Of a stretch of DNA of 64,000 nucleotides, positions 34,546 to 46,412 are shown one piece after another (position 1 is the stretch's first letter; every line of letters begins with the position of its first letter). The notes beneath the pieces were generated by a model. That model had not been told where the DNA came from and made no database searches. It saw only the letters and a program-made list of their open reading frames with translations. The stretch lies in contig OX393577.1 of assembly GCA_947652605.1 (NCBI GenBank), positions 50,753,494 through 50,817,493 on the forward strand. The letters run 5' to 3'. The stretch is from Elmis aenea. Taxonomy: Eukaryota > Arthropoda > Insecta > Coleoptera > Elmidae. The position numbers and the translations under genes are program-made.

Positions 34546-34912
34546 TAATAATAATAATAATAATAATAGGCTTTATTTAGTTATAAAAGAAACTATTTAT
34601 ACATCAATCTTTACAACTAGTACTTCAAATTAAAATTGCAGTTTTACATGGGTCTTACAACCTTCTTTAACCGCATGCAGATTACCAGAATATTTTAATT
34701 CGTTTGGTAATTGATTAAATAATTTTAGCCCTTTGTAATAGAGCGAGTTCTGTGTACTACTTTTTTTACATTTAGGCAGTCTAAAATGTTCTCTTTGTCT
34801 TGTTTCATATTCATGCTGTTCTTTGTTGTATATCAGATATTTACTCATATATCCTGGCATCATATTGTTTATACATTTATATATTAGAACCAAAACAGCA
34901 AGACAATAGCAA
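34546..34912 (-). mobile_element. 5'-truncated LINE insertion with (ATT)n tail
   Basis: Perfect duplications CTTATAAA (34538-34545, 34913-34920) flank the insertion. Read on the minus strand it holds the end of an ORF2, a short 3' UTR with AATAAA (as TTTATT on plus) and a terminal run of about seven ATT units. A simple-repeat tail of this sort is typical of some CR1/I-like LINEs. It interrupts the hAT relic. Confidence 0.85.
34630..34912 (-). pseudogene. LINE ORF2 C-terminus
   Basis: An open frame on the minus strand from the truncation point to a stop at 34630, with no start codon of its own (first in-frame TTG at 34893). It shows YKCINNMMPGYMSKYL, then RQREHFRLPKCKKSSTQNS and GLKLFNQLPNELK. 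This order (VxxxYKxxNxxxPxYLxxL ... R..xxFxxP...T..xxxSxxYxGxxLWNxLP) is characteristic of the end of LINE reverse-transcriptase ORFs. The RT core was lost by 5' truncation on insertion. The remaining 94 codons contain no stop, so the insertion looks fairly young. Confidence 0.75.
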
Positions 34913-35127
34913 CTTATAAACTTTTTAATATTTTAGCTAAACCTCTAAGACCATTCTCTGATTGTAGTTTAATAATATTATGTATTAAAATGGTTGTAAA
35001 CTTTATTTGCCCTAAAAAAAAAAGTTTTTCTGATATTTAAATTTACTACTATGGCCAGATAAATTGATGAAATGGCAGAAAACGTATATTAACTCTTAAA
35101 TATACTGCTAATAACTTTTTCTCTTAT

Positions 35128-35337
35128 TCTCTTTGTCTTGATGAATCAACGGATGTATCTAATACTGCTCAACTTGTAATTTTTTTTTGTGGAGTAGATA
35201 TAAAATTAAATGTTATTGAAGAATTATTAGATTTGGTAAGGATGACAGGAACTACAACTGAGAATCTCTATTTTGTATTAAAAACTGATTTAGAAATAAA
35301 AAATGAGGAAATCGCTTCGAATGAACTACGCTTCTGA
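35128..35337 (+). pseudogene. hAT transposase fragment (ZBED/GTF2IRD2-like type)
   Basis: A 69-codon stretch without a start reads SLCLDESTDVSNTAQLVIFF and later EELLDLVRMTGTTTENLYF. The LDESTDVSNTAQL block is the conserved beginning of the catalytic domain in the hAT transposases related to vertebrate ZBED5/GTF2IRD2-type genes. Upstream and downstream pieces are shifted and broken. The element can no longer make enzyme. Confidence 0.7.
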
Positions 35338-35533
35338 CTAAGAAATTTAAAACCGATTTTTTAGGGAATTCTTTGATATGTCACTGCGTTGCTCATATTG
35401 AAAATCTATGCGCGAAAAAAATTCAGTTTTAAAATTTCTCTCCACACTTAGAAGAATGGTGCGGTCCGTGACGATTTCATAAAATTTGCAATTGGCCCTT
35501 TGGCTTCAAAAATCGCACGGGCCTGTTATAGGT

Positions 35534-37009
35534 ATATCAATAAATAACAGCTAATCAGAGCTATAACAAGTACATCACAATTAGTTTAAAAATGCTTTTA
35601 ATACATTCTTAGCATCGTAAATTCGTAAACACATAACCACACAAACATTTGGACTGTTGGTAGCGTGAACTGTCCTTTTGGAAGCGCTTTCATAAATTTT
35701 CTTAAAGGTATCCAAAAAATGTAAAACCTTGAATGTCTTTGTATTTTTATCAATAAACCACTGAGGTTGGAGTACAAATACATTTCATTTAAATATCAAA
35801 GGAAAGTGCTTCAGCGTACCCTTAACAGTCCAGACGTAGTTCCAAACAATTACCACTTGTTCGTTCCAATGAAAAAGCGCTGATAAAGGCAGTGATCAGT
35901 TGCCGCCCTTTAAAATACGTGCATTATTAAGTTAAGCCTGAGTTCACGAACTTGTAAAAAGATAAGCTAGTAAATGCAGACGATTAAGTTGAAAAATACG
36001 CCTTAAACGAGTTAAAGCACTTTGTTATTTTGGCAGACTTAATTTTTCGTGACATTTTGACACGCTCTTAAAAATAGTGAAAAATTATCGTTAATTTTAG
36101 AATGACGAAAAAACTTTGCTAAAATACAGACACGAAATTATTAAACAATAAATATAACAGAAAAATTAACAAATAATACAACCTAAGGAAGAAAATAAAA
36201 CACCACTGCACCTTGGTTCAAAAATAATACAAAATTACTATTCTAAATAATAATTTGATTGCCACATTTTAACTTCATTTTTTTTTTGCGTCCGTTTAAA
36301 AACTCTGTTGTTTCCGATCAATTTTTAGGCTGGAAAATACATTTTTACTGGCCTAGGCCAGGAAGTAATTGGTTGCCAGGGTAATGAGTTGTCTTTACCG
36401 GCCTAGACCGGAAAGTAGCTGGTTGCCATGGTGATGAGTTGTTTTGTTGATTTGTGCTGTCAAACAGGCGTCGTTATACCACCAAGCGAGTTTTCACCTG
36501 TAGTTTGTGAAGTTATTGTTCAATTATGGATGGTGACGATGGTGATTTTTTTGTCAGTGGCGGACGCAGATAAAAATATTGTACGTAACATACCCGTCAC
36601 TGGACTCGTATGCTTCCAGGACTCGCCTACAGTACTTTCTGGTCTTTTAGTAAATAACTATTATTTTAACCCGTCATTAATTTTCTAACATCATAGTAAA
36701 ATCCAGCGTACTGTGTACGATGCTTTTCACAAAATTTAAGTTCATACAATAAATTATTTGTTGCTTTTTTTCAGTTAACCTTCTAAATAAATTAAGGACG
36801 ATGAGTTTTATCTATCTTGTAGATATTAAAATGTCGCCTTTCGAATTTCTGCAAGACGTGCTTAAAGCAATATTATAAAATTTACGAAAATATACAACTT
36901 TCACAATTTTTTATATTACTTTTTGCGGAAAATTATTTCTAATAAAAAATTTTGTTTTTGCTTTTTTGTGTTAACAAACATACGTTGTACTAATGAATTC
37001 AAAAGTCTA
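35534..37009. other. No gene recognised; small direct repeat
   Basis: AT-rich overall. At 36343-36441 a ~50 bp unit occurs twice in tandem (ACTGGCCTAGGCCAGGAAGT / ACCGGCCTAGACCGGAAAGT, each followed by GGTTGCCA and ATGAGTTG). Nothing else was recognised. Confidence 0.45.
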
Positions 37010-37806
37010 ACAAGGGAACCTTACTTGGTGGTACTAAAGTCGGTTGATGGGACTAAGATTTTCCGAAAGAAGATCGTGAATGAAGAATGGTATCAACTTT
37101 TTTGGTCCCGGAAACTCAAAACTTACCGGTCAAACTCATTTTTTATTTTCAAAAATTGCACGAAATAGGTTAAACTGTTAAAGGTATTTGAAGTTTGTAG
37201 TGAACATAAACTTGTAAATAATTATTGTTAAATCATAATACTTTTATGTTTTATTAACAAGATCCAAGTTTTCTCTTCAAAAGTAAAAATTCGTAAATAA
37301 CAATAGCTTTTTTAAATTTTTTGGCGCCAAATCCAAATTTAAGAAAACTGCAATACCAGTTGTAAACGAACTCTGGCTATTTGAGGTAATAAAAATTAAC
37401 CAAAATTATGCTATTGTACGCAATATTGCTTCCTCTTCCTAAAAATGTAAAAATATACAGGGTCTTCCATTTAAAATAACAAAGTTAGGGTCATTTCCGG
37501 CGAAACCGGAAGTAAAACAATTATGTGAATGTGCTCAAGAAATCCAACTTCTTACACATATCATGTGTCTAAAATATTATTTATCCAAAATCAAAACTAA
37601 AGTAAAAAAGAGGGTGTGCCAGAGTTCATTTACACCTGGTATTTAAACTATTTCGTGCAATTTTTGAAAAAAAAATTGAGTTTCAACGGTAAGTTTTGAG
37701 TTTACGGGGCCAAAAAAGTTGTTACCCTTCTTCATTCACGATCTTCTTTCGGAAAATCTTAGTCCCATCAACCGACTTTAGTACCACCAAGTGAGGTTCC
37801 CTTGTA
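37010..37806. repeat. Inverted repeat arms of ~157 bp enclosing half a foldback
   Basis: Arms at 37010-37166 and 37650-37806 are inverted copies with few mismatches (CAAGGGAACCT, GTACTAAAGTCGGTTGATGG and CGAAAGAAGATCGTGAATGA on the left). Between them, about 37385-37640 matches the right arm of the CCGGGTG family and ends CACCTGGTA. The frame at 36923 overlaps the left arm and is not a gene. Confidence 0.7.
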
Positions 37807-38012
37807 AGTATACTACAGGGTGGTCCACTTTTTAGTAGCAGGACGATACAGAAACTTATTTTAAAGTGAATATTTCATATCAACACGGGTCCAAAAACGC
37901 TTCATTTTAAAGATACAGGGTGTTGAAATTTTAAAAAAAATAACGATAATGGTTAACCGTTTCTCAACCAGTAGATATATTTAAACCAAATTTGGCATAC
38001 AGCACCACCTTA
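37807..38012. other. TA-CAGGGTG transposon end(s), no gene
   Basis: TACTACAGGGTGGTCCACTT near 37812 and ATACAGGGTGTTGAAAT near 37912 resemble ends of TA-flanked elements. No matching right ends were found. Confidence 0.4.
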
Positions 38013-38403
38013 AGCTGGATCCACACCAATAAAAATTTGCGTTGTGCGTTGTATTTGACACAAATTTGCTCGTGTGCGTCGGAATTTTTGTTGGTGTGGA
38101 CTGTGCGCCGCATAGAAATGCCGCAAATAATTTCGTGACGAACAACGCACGCTATCCATCGTGCTGTCGGTTTTTAGCCAACTTCAAAGAGATTTGCGCC
38201 GCACAGTCGTATCAATGTGGACTTGATTTTGAGTGCATTGTTCTGCATAAACAAACGTGCACAAGTGGATTTGGCCGTTCAACGCACAAGATAACTATTT
38301 ACGTGGTAAAATACTTAACCAGATTTAAATTTGCGCCGCAAATGTTTGTGTTGAATTTGAAATACAAAATACAACATAAATTTTTATTGATGTGGATCCA
38401 GCT
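38013..38403. mobile_element. PIF/Harbinger-type MITE, 391 bp
   Basis: Ends AGCTGGATCCACACCAATAA and TTATTGATGTGGATCCAGCT (inverted, minor mismatches) are bounded by TTA at 38010-38012 and 38404-38406. The first six bases match the ends of the MADF-carrying element at 8750-10352. The 121-codon plus-strand frame at 38042 lies wholly inside and shows no known domain. Confidence 0.8.
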
Positions 38404-38560
38404 TTAAAGGTTACCACAATCGGTGAACTGAAAATTTCAAGTCACACAAGCAACCAGTGGCGGAATTGTGGGGGTTCAGTTTCAATTTTGCAGTAATAAT
38501 CATTTTAAGCTATTAATATTTTTTAGTGTTTAATTAAGTACAGCTAGTCTACTCATCTAA

Positions 38561-38700
38561 TGGTGCCTGTCCACGTGAGAGTAAACTACTCTCGATAGCA
38601 GCGTCGCCAAGGATACAGCCCCTGAGAGTAACTCGCGATTGGCTGTATCCTTGGCGACGCTGCTATCGAGAGTTGTTTACTCTCAGGTGGACAGGCACCA
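38561..38700. mobile_element. 140 bp hairpin MITE
   Basis: Two ~60 bp arms beginning TGGTGCCTGTCCAC are inverted copies with about two mismatches. They are separated by a ~20 bp loop and bounded by TAA on both sides (38558-38560, 38701-38703). The element is GC-rich relative to its surroundings and has no coding content. Confidence 0.88.
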
Positions 38701-39416
38701 TAATGCTTTGTTTTTTTTTCAATGCCCACTTTTATTAAACTCGACAAATACAGTAATATTCTTACAACTTGCTTATTTTTAAAGATAAACCAAACAACCC
38801 ACGCAAGAATGAAACGAAAAAAAAAATTAATGAACTCATAGCAAACCATGGTTGCTATTCCAATAAAGTCAAGTTTGGCTTATATCTCAAAAATCAAGTG
38901 TGCCATGACTTTTTAGATATTCTTTTCTAATTCTTCGTAAAAATATCTACAGGAATCATTTCACATTTTGATTTTAACGTAGGTGGCTATGGAATTAGAT
39001 TATTGTCACCCTGTATACAAAGTGCTATTAAAAAAACCAAACCGACTGTAACTCGATAACAAAGTTACCCATTCACAAATATGTAGATTGTTGTCACCCT
39101 GTATATGATTAAATCTGAATTACCAAATTATTTTAATAACCTGTGCTGAATCAATATAAAAAAAACACTATAATGAGCATGGAATAGTTAAAAAAAATTA
39201 TAATCCAAAATGAGATTGATTTTCAAATATCTGGCGATCGACCACTGCTTTCAGTTTCTTATTGGACACGTTAACCGAGATCCCCGTGCTGTTCTCTTTG
39301 TCCTGCACACACTGTATAATAAATATGTAAACAACAAATACAAAATTATACAGTACAACCCTGAATAATTAAAGAGATAATTTCCTGTTCTGTATTGTGC
39401 GTAAATTAACTGTATA
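38701..39416. other. No gene; repeat shared with 52455-52660
   Basis: About 38765-38990 contains AAAGTCAAGTTTGGCTTA, TCTCAAAAATCAAGTGTGCC and ATGACTTTTTAGAT, in the same order and orientation as 52455-52660. CACCCTGTATA at about 39007 and 39095 are transposon-type termini. The rest is unrecognised. Confidence 0.5.
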
Positions 39417-40701
39417 CCGGGTGTAAATGAAGTGTGGTACACCCCCTTTTTTTTCTTTAGTTTTGATTTTAGATAAATGAAAATTTAGACATATGATATG
39501 TGCAAAAAACCTGGCTTTTTGAGCCATTGCACACATTTGTTTCACTTCCGGTTTCGCCGGAAATGACCCCAACTTTGTTATTTTAAATGGAAGACCCTGT
39601 ATATTTTTACATTTTTTGAAAAAGAAAGCGATTTTGGATACAAATGCACTATTTTGGTTAATTTTTATAACCTCAAAATTTTTTTAAAACAAAATTTAGT
39701 TTTTTATTAAGGGTGCCGTGACCTGCACAAATTGATTTTTATTATGTCAACAATTGTCCAAAAAACGTTTTTCTAAATTTTAAATGACATTTAGGTTACT
39801 TTAATCGGCTTTGAAGGTTGCGGAATCGGTTTTTTGACAAAAAGTCAATTTTTATAAATGGAACCATGCTGGTACTGTCGGTTATTTAAATGGAGCATCT
39901 TCTAACGAATCCGTCGATACCAATAACTTGTATTTTTATTAAGAGTTTGCTTCAAAAACTTCATTTTATTGTGAAAATTTATTAAGAGATCCTGTTAATC
40001 GCAGTACACTGTGCATAACTACAACAAAACAAATGATCGTTGTTTTATGTTTAACTACTACAGTCATTTAATTAAAAAGTCTAAAAATGTTGGTAATCAT
40101 TTTTACATAATTAGATTACTGCGATTTAGAGGATCTCTTAATAAATTTTCACAATAATTTGAAGTTTTTGAAGCAGACTCTTAACAAAAATACAAGTTAT
40201 TGGTATCGATGGATTTGTTAGAAGATGCTTGATTTAAATAACCGCTAGTACCAGCATGGTTCCATTTAAAAAAATTGACTTTTTGTCAAAAAACCGATTC
40301 CGCAACCTTCAAAGCCGATTTAAGTAACCTAAATGTCATTTAAAATTTACAAAAACGTTTTTTGGACAATTGTTGACATAATAAAAATCAATTTGTGCAG
40401 GTCACGGCACCCTTAATAAAAAACTAAATTTTGTTTTAAAAAAAATTTGAGGTTATAAAAATTAACCAAAATAGTGCATTTGTATCCAAAATCGCTTCCT
40501 CTTTCCAAAAATGTAAAAATATACAGGGTGTTCCATTTATAATAACAAAGTTGGGGTCATTTCTGGCTAAACCGGAAGTGAAACAAATATGTGCATGTGC
40601 TCAAAGAGCCCGTTTTTTTGCACATATGTCTAAATTTTAATTTGTTTAAAATTGAAACTAAAGAAAAAATAGGGGGTATACCACACTTCATTTACACCCG
40701 G
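39417..40701. mobile_element. CCGGGTG foldback family, copy B (1285 bp)
   Basis: TA-CCGGGTGTAAATGAAG at the left, CTTCATTTACACCCGG-TA at the right. The arms (~600 bp each) are inverted copies; loop sequence around 40000-40120 carries AACAAATGATCGTTGTTTTA. No reading frame of substance. Compared with copy C the loop is inverted, so the two copies have opposite orientation. Confidence 0.9.
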
Positions 40702-42570
40702 TATACACACAAATGTAACATATATTAATGTTATTTAACTTCAATATAGTTGCACCGCGTACATTCTATGTTGACATGGCTGGAATTAAATAGACCGTTA
40801 TCGCAAAAATAACAAAATCCCCCTAGGGTATTTGAATTTTTTAATTAACCCCTTTCGAGATTCATCATTTTGTGCAACTAACAAAGCAATATTTCGTTAC
40901 AGCAATTCGATACAAAACCGTTTATACGCTCGCTATTGTATGCAACATATCTGCGAGCAGCCATTTTTTGAATTTCCCTATTCATTACCCAGCACTTCAC
41001 AGGCAAAAGTTCAAAAAAGGACAAAGAAACCCATTTTGAATCGACTACATACGGAATTAGTGTATTCGCCGTTAACAACTTTTAATACCCAGGCATTTGC
41101 ATATAACAAACTGCAGCAAATTACTAAAGAAATATGTATAGCGTTTAGCAAAATCAGTACAAAGTAAATAAACGTAGAATTTAAAATGAAATACGATGTA
41201 TTTACCTAAAACACGTAGTTTTTAAAATAGGACGACCGACATAAAGATTTGTAAACTAAATGGGATGACTCATCGCACTGAAGTCGCATTACCGTAGACA
41301 CCGTTATGAGCGCACAAGGATTAATATCATGTGGTGGTTAATAAATGATACAATCAAATAATTTAAATCTAAAAACGTACACAGCTATAAAAAATGCATT
41401 ACTGCAAAACCAGCGTTAACTTTAATTGTATACCGGGTAATTCATTTTGACTGTCGCACACACTATAAAAAGTATTTCTCTACATTTACCATGATAATTA
41501 TTGGTATTATTAAGCCATTGAAAATTATGGTAAATTTCCAATTTGGAAGGTATATTTACAGAAGTGATGTAAAATTACTTAACATGTACCTATAAAGTAA
41601 TTTTACATAAGACGATTAATAATCTACAACAAATTTCCATATTCTAAGAGGCAATTTTATTTATTGCTTCCATATTATTCCAGAGAATGTTACACTAAAA
41701 TAGTAAAATTAATGTATTTTAGTAACGTATATGTTAAAATCTATAAATTTACACCAATAATTGGGTGATATTTGATTATTTTTATAACTCCTAACTGAAA
41801 AATTCGATTATATCGACGAAATGGGCGCTTTTTACGTCGTTTGGAAAATGCCTAACTCGAAAACCGACCGAATAGTAAAAAAAAATGACTCACCAAAAAT
41901 AAACAACTAATCCTAGGTTCGCACTCCTCACACCTACCTAAAACAAAAAGTAGATTTTAAACACAAAACCACACAGTTATAAGTATAATCAACAATACAG
42001 CTATAGGTACACTTTTTTCTTCAAAAACAACATCCTTTTAAGTGCAGTGATCCGTATTTTTATATAGCTTTAAACTAATAACTTGCCTAAATTGATCTTT
42101 TTAAACTTTTAAAGACCACACATCTTTTTATTAATACATACAATTTCATGGAAAACAAATAAAGAAATAAAAAGCACAATGAAACTAATCTTATACTATT
42201 CCATTTACTTACAATGAATTAAAAATCAAAAATTATATTTTCTGGTGACCAACACTAACACAACACTACAATAATTGTAAAATTATTTAAACAGTCGTTT
42301 TGTAATAAACAGTAATGCAACTACACTGTATAACGACATACTTCGAAAGACATTTTGAACGGCTTTAATGCTTATCAAACACATGATACCTAAAATTCAA
42401 TAAAAAGTCTTAAAATGTAGTTCGAAATTTCGCAAAAAAGTGCGCATAGCAGTTGTGTCTCGAGTTACAAGGCCGTGCATAATACAGACGAGTACTTAGG
42501 AATTTTTAATAAACCAGAGTTGTATCGACATTTTCTGGACCATCCGATCTACATAAACTAAGATATCTAA
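40702..42570. other. No gene; one transposon end at 41435
   Basis: At 41433-41490 TA-CCGGGTAATTCATTTTGACT and GTCGCAC match the left end of the element at 5713; its right end was not found. The 111-codon frame at 40832-41167 shows no known domain. The rest is AT-rich. Confidence 0.45.
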
Positions 42571-43014
42571 AGCCGCGTACACACCGGGTTCGCGAACAGT
42601 TCGCGAACTGTTCGCGAACCCGGTGTGTACCTGGAGTATGCAAACAGTTCGCGAACAGCTCGCGAGTAGCTCGCCAGTTCGGGCAGAGTTCGCTCTTGAG
42701 GCGGTACATCAAAGGGGCTGTTCGCGAACTCGTGCCTGCCATAACCTCAATTACTGACTGCACACGTTATTTGTGGTTGGTGTTTATCATCGATAAGCCC
42801 TAAGCTTGAAGACATAATTATTTACAAAACGCAAACCCTTTACCAACTGTTTTGGAGCTGTTACGAACACAATAATGTTTTGATGTGGACGTGTTTGCCA
42901 ATCTGGTATGGACGAGAGTTCGCAAACTGAGTGCGCGAAATGAGTTCCCGAACCGTGTTCGCGAACCGAGTTCGCGAACTCGGTTCGCGAACTCATTTTG
43001 GTCAGTACGCGGCT
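42571..43014. mobile_element. PIF/Harbinger-type MITE built of TTCGCGAA palindromes
   Basis: Ends AGCCGCGTAC and GTACGCGGCT are bounded by TAA (42568-42570, 43015-43017). The palindrome TTCGCGAA occurs eight times exactly, with further degenerate versions clustered in the first ~180 and last ~90 bp. CpG-rich in a very AT-rich setting. The minus-strand frames at 42506-43072 read these repeats. Confidence 0.85.
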
Positions 43015-43589
43015 TAAGATTGCTACTCACGAACCGCTTATAATTAAGGGGAAAATGTAACTTTTGTGGCATTTTGATGTGTTAAGACTTCACCTAAAGT
43101 CAAATATTTATTTGTTTAAGTGCAAGTACAATGTAAGACTGTAAACATCGAGTAATTGTACAGTACTTTTTGTAATTTTATTGTACCATTACTTTTACCC
43201 TGTAATATGCATGTTAAGTTTATGAAAACTTTGTATTTATACCATTAAACGAAATTTATATTTTCGACCTATCACAAACTCAGATTTCTTAGAAAGGTTT
43301 TTTTAACTTATAGTGATAAATCAACGAAGAGCTGTTCATTTATTTACAAGACGTGCTTCAGACAAGAATTTCAATGATAATACTTCAAGATTTATTTATC
43401 ATGGCAAGGAAATTTAAGTTTTTAAAACCGAAAATCCCAAAACCAATTGAATGTAAAAACTTAAATTTAATATGATTTACAACAACTTTTGATCCTCCAA
43501 ATATTTTGTAATGAACACCAAAGCTCTATCTCTTACGATAAAGAAGTTACAGGGCTGTAAGTTTTTATTGGAAAACCCTATAGAGTATA
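43015..43589. other. No gene recognised
   Basis: AT-rich. TTTTCGACCTATCACAAACT with CAGATTTCTTAGAAA at about 43262 is a relative of the repeat at 45845-46128. Confidence 0.4.
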
Positions 43590-44876
43590 CCGGGTGTAAA
43601 TGAAGTGTGGTATACCCCCTTTTTTTTCTTTAGTTTTAATTTTAAATAAATGAAATTATAGACATATGATATGTGCAAAAAACCGGGCTTTTTGAGCACA
43701 TGCACACATTTGTTTCACTTCCGGTTTAGCCGGAAATGACCCCAACTTTGTTATTTTAAATGGAACACCCTGTATATTTTTACATTTTTGGAAAGAGAAA
43801 GCGATTTTGGAAACAAATGCACTATTTTGGTTAATTTTTATAACCTCAAAATTTTTTTAAAACAAAATTTAGTTTTTTATTAAGGGTGCCGTGACCTGCA
43901 CAAATTGATTTTTATTATGTCAACAATTGTCCAAAAAACGTTTTTGTAAATTTTAAATGACATTTAGGTTACTTTAATCGGCTTTGAAGGTTGCGGAATC
44001 GGTTTTTTGACAAAAAGTCAATTTTTTTAAATGGAACCATGCTGGTACTAGCGGTTATTTAAATCAAGCATCTTCTAACGATTCCATCGATACCAATAAC
44101 TTGTATTTTTGTTAAGAGTCTGCTTCAAAAACTTCAAATTATTGTGAAAATTTATTAAGAGATCCTCTAAATCGCAGTAATCTAATTATGTAAAAATGAT
44201 TACCAACATTTTTAGACTTTTTAATTAAATGACTATAGTAGTTAAACATAAAACAACGATCATTTGTTTTGTTGTAGTTATGCACAGTGTTATGCGATTA
44301 ACAGGATCTCTTAATAAATTTTGACAATAAAATGAAGTTTTTGAAGCAAACTCCTAACAAAAATACAAGTTATTGGTATCGATGTATTCGTTAGAAGATG
44401 CTCCATTTAAATAACCGCCAGTACCAGCATGGTTCCATTTAAAAAAATTTACTTTTTGTCAAAAAACCGATTCCGCAACCTTCAAAGCCGATTAAAGTAA
44501 CCTAAATGTCATTTAAAATTTACAAAAACGTTTTTTGGACAATTGTTGACATAATAAAAATCAATTTGTGCAGGTCACGGCACCCTTAATAAAAAACTAA
44601 ATTTTGTTTAAAAAAAAATTTGATGTTATAAAAATTAACCAAAATAGTGCATTTGTATCCAAAATCGCTTCCTCTTCCCAAAAATGTAAAAATATACAGG
44701 GTGTTCCATTTAAAATAACAAAGTTGGGGTCATTTCCGGCGAAACCGGAAGTGAAACAAATGTGTGTAACGGCTCAAAAAGCCAGGTTTTCTGCACATAA
44801 TATGTCTAAATTTTCATTTATCTAAAATCAAAACTAAAGAAAAAAAGGGGGTGTACCACACTTCATTTACACCCGG
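43590..44876. mobile_element. CCGGGTG foldback family, copy C (1287 bp)
   Basis: TA-CCGGGTGTAAATGAAG and CTTCATTTACACCCGG-TA. Arms as in copy B. The loop around 44170-44310 is the reverse complement of the loop in copy B. The frame at 44604-44825 is part of the right arm. No transposase. Confidence 0.9.
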
Positions 44877-45844
44877 TAGAGTACTTTCACTATTAAAAAA
44901 GCAAGTGAAACAGTTACAAACAGTACAAATCAATTGGAAATCGCAAAGTTAATTTTAGATAACACAAATAAGTAAAAAACACATTTTGTGCAATTTGTAA
45001 CACAACCCAAAAAAATATTGTCTGGACCATTGGCGATTTAAACCAGACTCCTTAGACTAATGGATTCTTTATGGGATTGACCATCGATTTACCTACAAAG
45101 CGGAAAACATTCTTCTACAAATCTGTCGATATCCTTACAAAAGTTTTGACGTAAATGGCCAACACACTTCCATATTAAGGAAAAGTTTTCGTGAAGCTGG
45201 ACAGAGATTAAAGCGGTATTTGTGCAATTAGTTCCAAAACAAGAAATAAAGAATTTCGTGGTAATTTAAGACCAAAGACGGATACTTAAAATATGATTAG
45301 GATATCGGAATTTTAAAACGATTTTTGTTACAGTAAGTTATAAAATTGTGTAAAATTAGAAAAATTTGTTACATAAACATCAGTATTAAGCGTGAAGCAT
45401 GAGCGTGCCAGAAAGCAATACAAATAGTTTAGCAATTTTATGGAACAGTAACGGATTTTTCACGCGGAACTTTACAGTCATTACAATGCTGAAGCGAATA
45501 GCATCAATAAAACTGTCTAAAAGGTTTACAATGATTTCTTATTTCACTCATTTGACCCGGAGAATGTGGAAATAGATGAGATACACTGCATGCAAGTAAA
45601 TTTAATTAACTAGCGTTATTTTTAACTAATGCCAAAACGGTTTACAACAACTTTATGCATACAAAAGTTTATATAAATGTTATGAAGGAGGATAAAAATC
45701 GATACTGAGAAGTAAGCATTGTAGCACTGGTGACGGATCGTGATCAGTACTATCAGTTAACCATAACTATTCTTAAAGAGTTATTTGGTAAAAAGTAACC
45801 GGTAAACCGCTAAATAAGTGGTGAAAATTATTCATTTCCTTCAC
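44877..45844. other. No gene recognised
   Basis: AT-rich sequence without identified features. Confidence 0.4.
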
Positions 45845-46128
45845 CTGTCAAATTTGCGTTTTCAACCAATCACTAATCTTAAATCTTCTAGAGACTACCA
45901 ACAGGAGCATTATTACACGGTAATAATTTTACATTCTCCTGTCAGATGTTGATCCTCCTGTCAAATTTGCGTTTTCGACCAATAACAAACTCAGATTTCC
46001 TAGAAACGACCAATAAACATAATTATACACTGATAATATCCTTTTTCGCAATTAACAGAATTTCATGCGTTTATTTGCCGTTTCTAAGAAATCTGAGTTT
46101 GTGATTGGTCGAAAATAAAAATTTGAAG
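45845..46128. repeat. Repeated CTGTCAAATTTGCGTTTTC module, direct and inverted
   Basis: The module CTGTCAAATTTGCGTTTTC + RACCAAT + CAGATTT occurs at about 45846 and 45957 in direct orientation. An inverted version (AAATCTGAGTTTGTGATTGG) lies near 46090. It resembles the ends of a MITE with internal duplication. The flanking target is not clear. Confidence 0.55.
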
Positions 46129-46343
46129 AGGGGATTAAATATTTTGGTCTTGATATTTTTTTGACGAATTTCGGCGACCAGTAGCGTTATTTTAATATAG
46201 ATTACACCACACCCCTGACGTACCACTCTGACAGTACTTGTAAAATTTGACATAACATACAAACATAGGTGAAGAAAATTTTCTAAAACAAATATAACTC
46301 GTGCATTACAATAAATCTATAATTTTTAACAACTCTTCACTTA

Positions 46344-46412
46344 TGCAAGTTGAGCTGAAAAAAACACGAGTGCACGAAGTGCACTAGTGATTTTTTCTGA
46401 TTCAACTTGCAT
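46344..46412. mobile_element. Short hairpin (69 bp) centred on a GTGCAC palindrome
   Basis: TGCAAGTTGAGCTGAAAAAA is answered by TTTTTTCTGATTCAACTTGCA. Between them is GAGTGCACGAAGTGCACTAG. It could be a minimal MITE or a transcript hairpin. Confidence 0.5.

Larger units (their letters stand above)
34350..35525 (+). mobile_element. Degraded hAT element with nested LINE
   Basis: Ends TAGGCCTGTGCAAAC and GCACGGGCCTG are imperfect inverted repeats. The flanks TTATACAT and TTATAGGT are imperfect copies of an 8 bp target. Near the left end lies CCGCATGCGGCCCC. The interior carries a hAT transposase fragment (35128-35337) and a LINE insertion (34546-34912). Confidence 0.65.

Noticed and set aside
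38042..38407. 121-codon cysteine-containing frame, possible secreted peptide
   Set aside because: It starts and ends inside a TTA-flanked MITE and reads its inverted repeats.
40832..41167. 111-codon frame
   Set aside because: No domain, no splice or promoter context, typical chance length in this window.
42506..43072. Arg/Glu-rich minus-strand frames
   Set aside because: Produced by repeated TTCGCGAA palindromes of a MITE.
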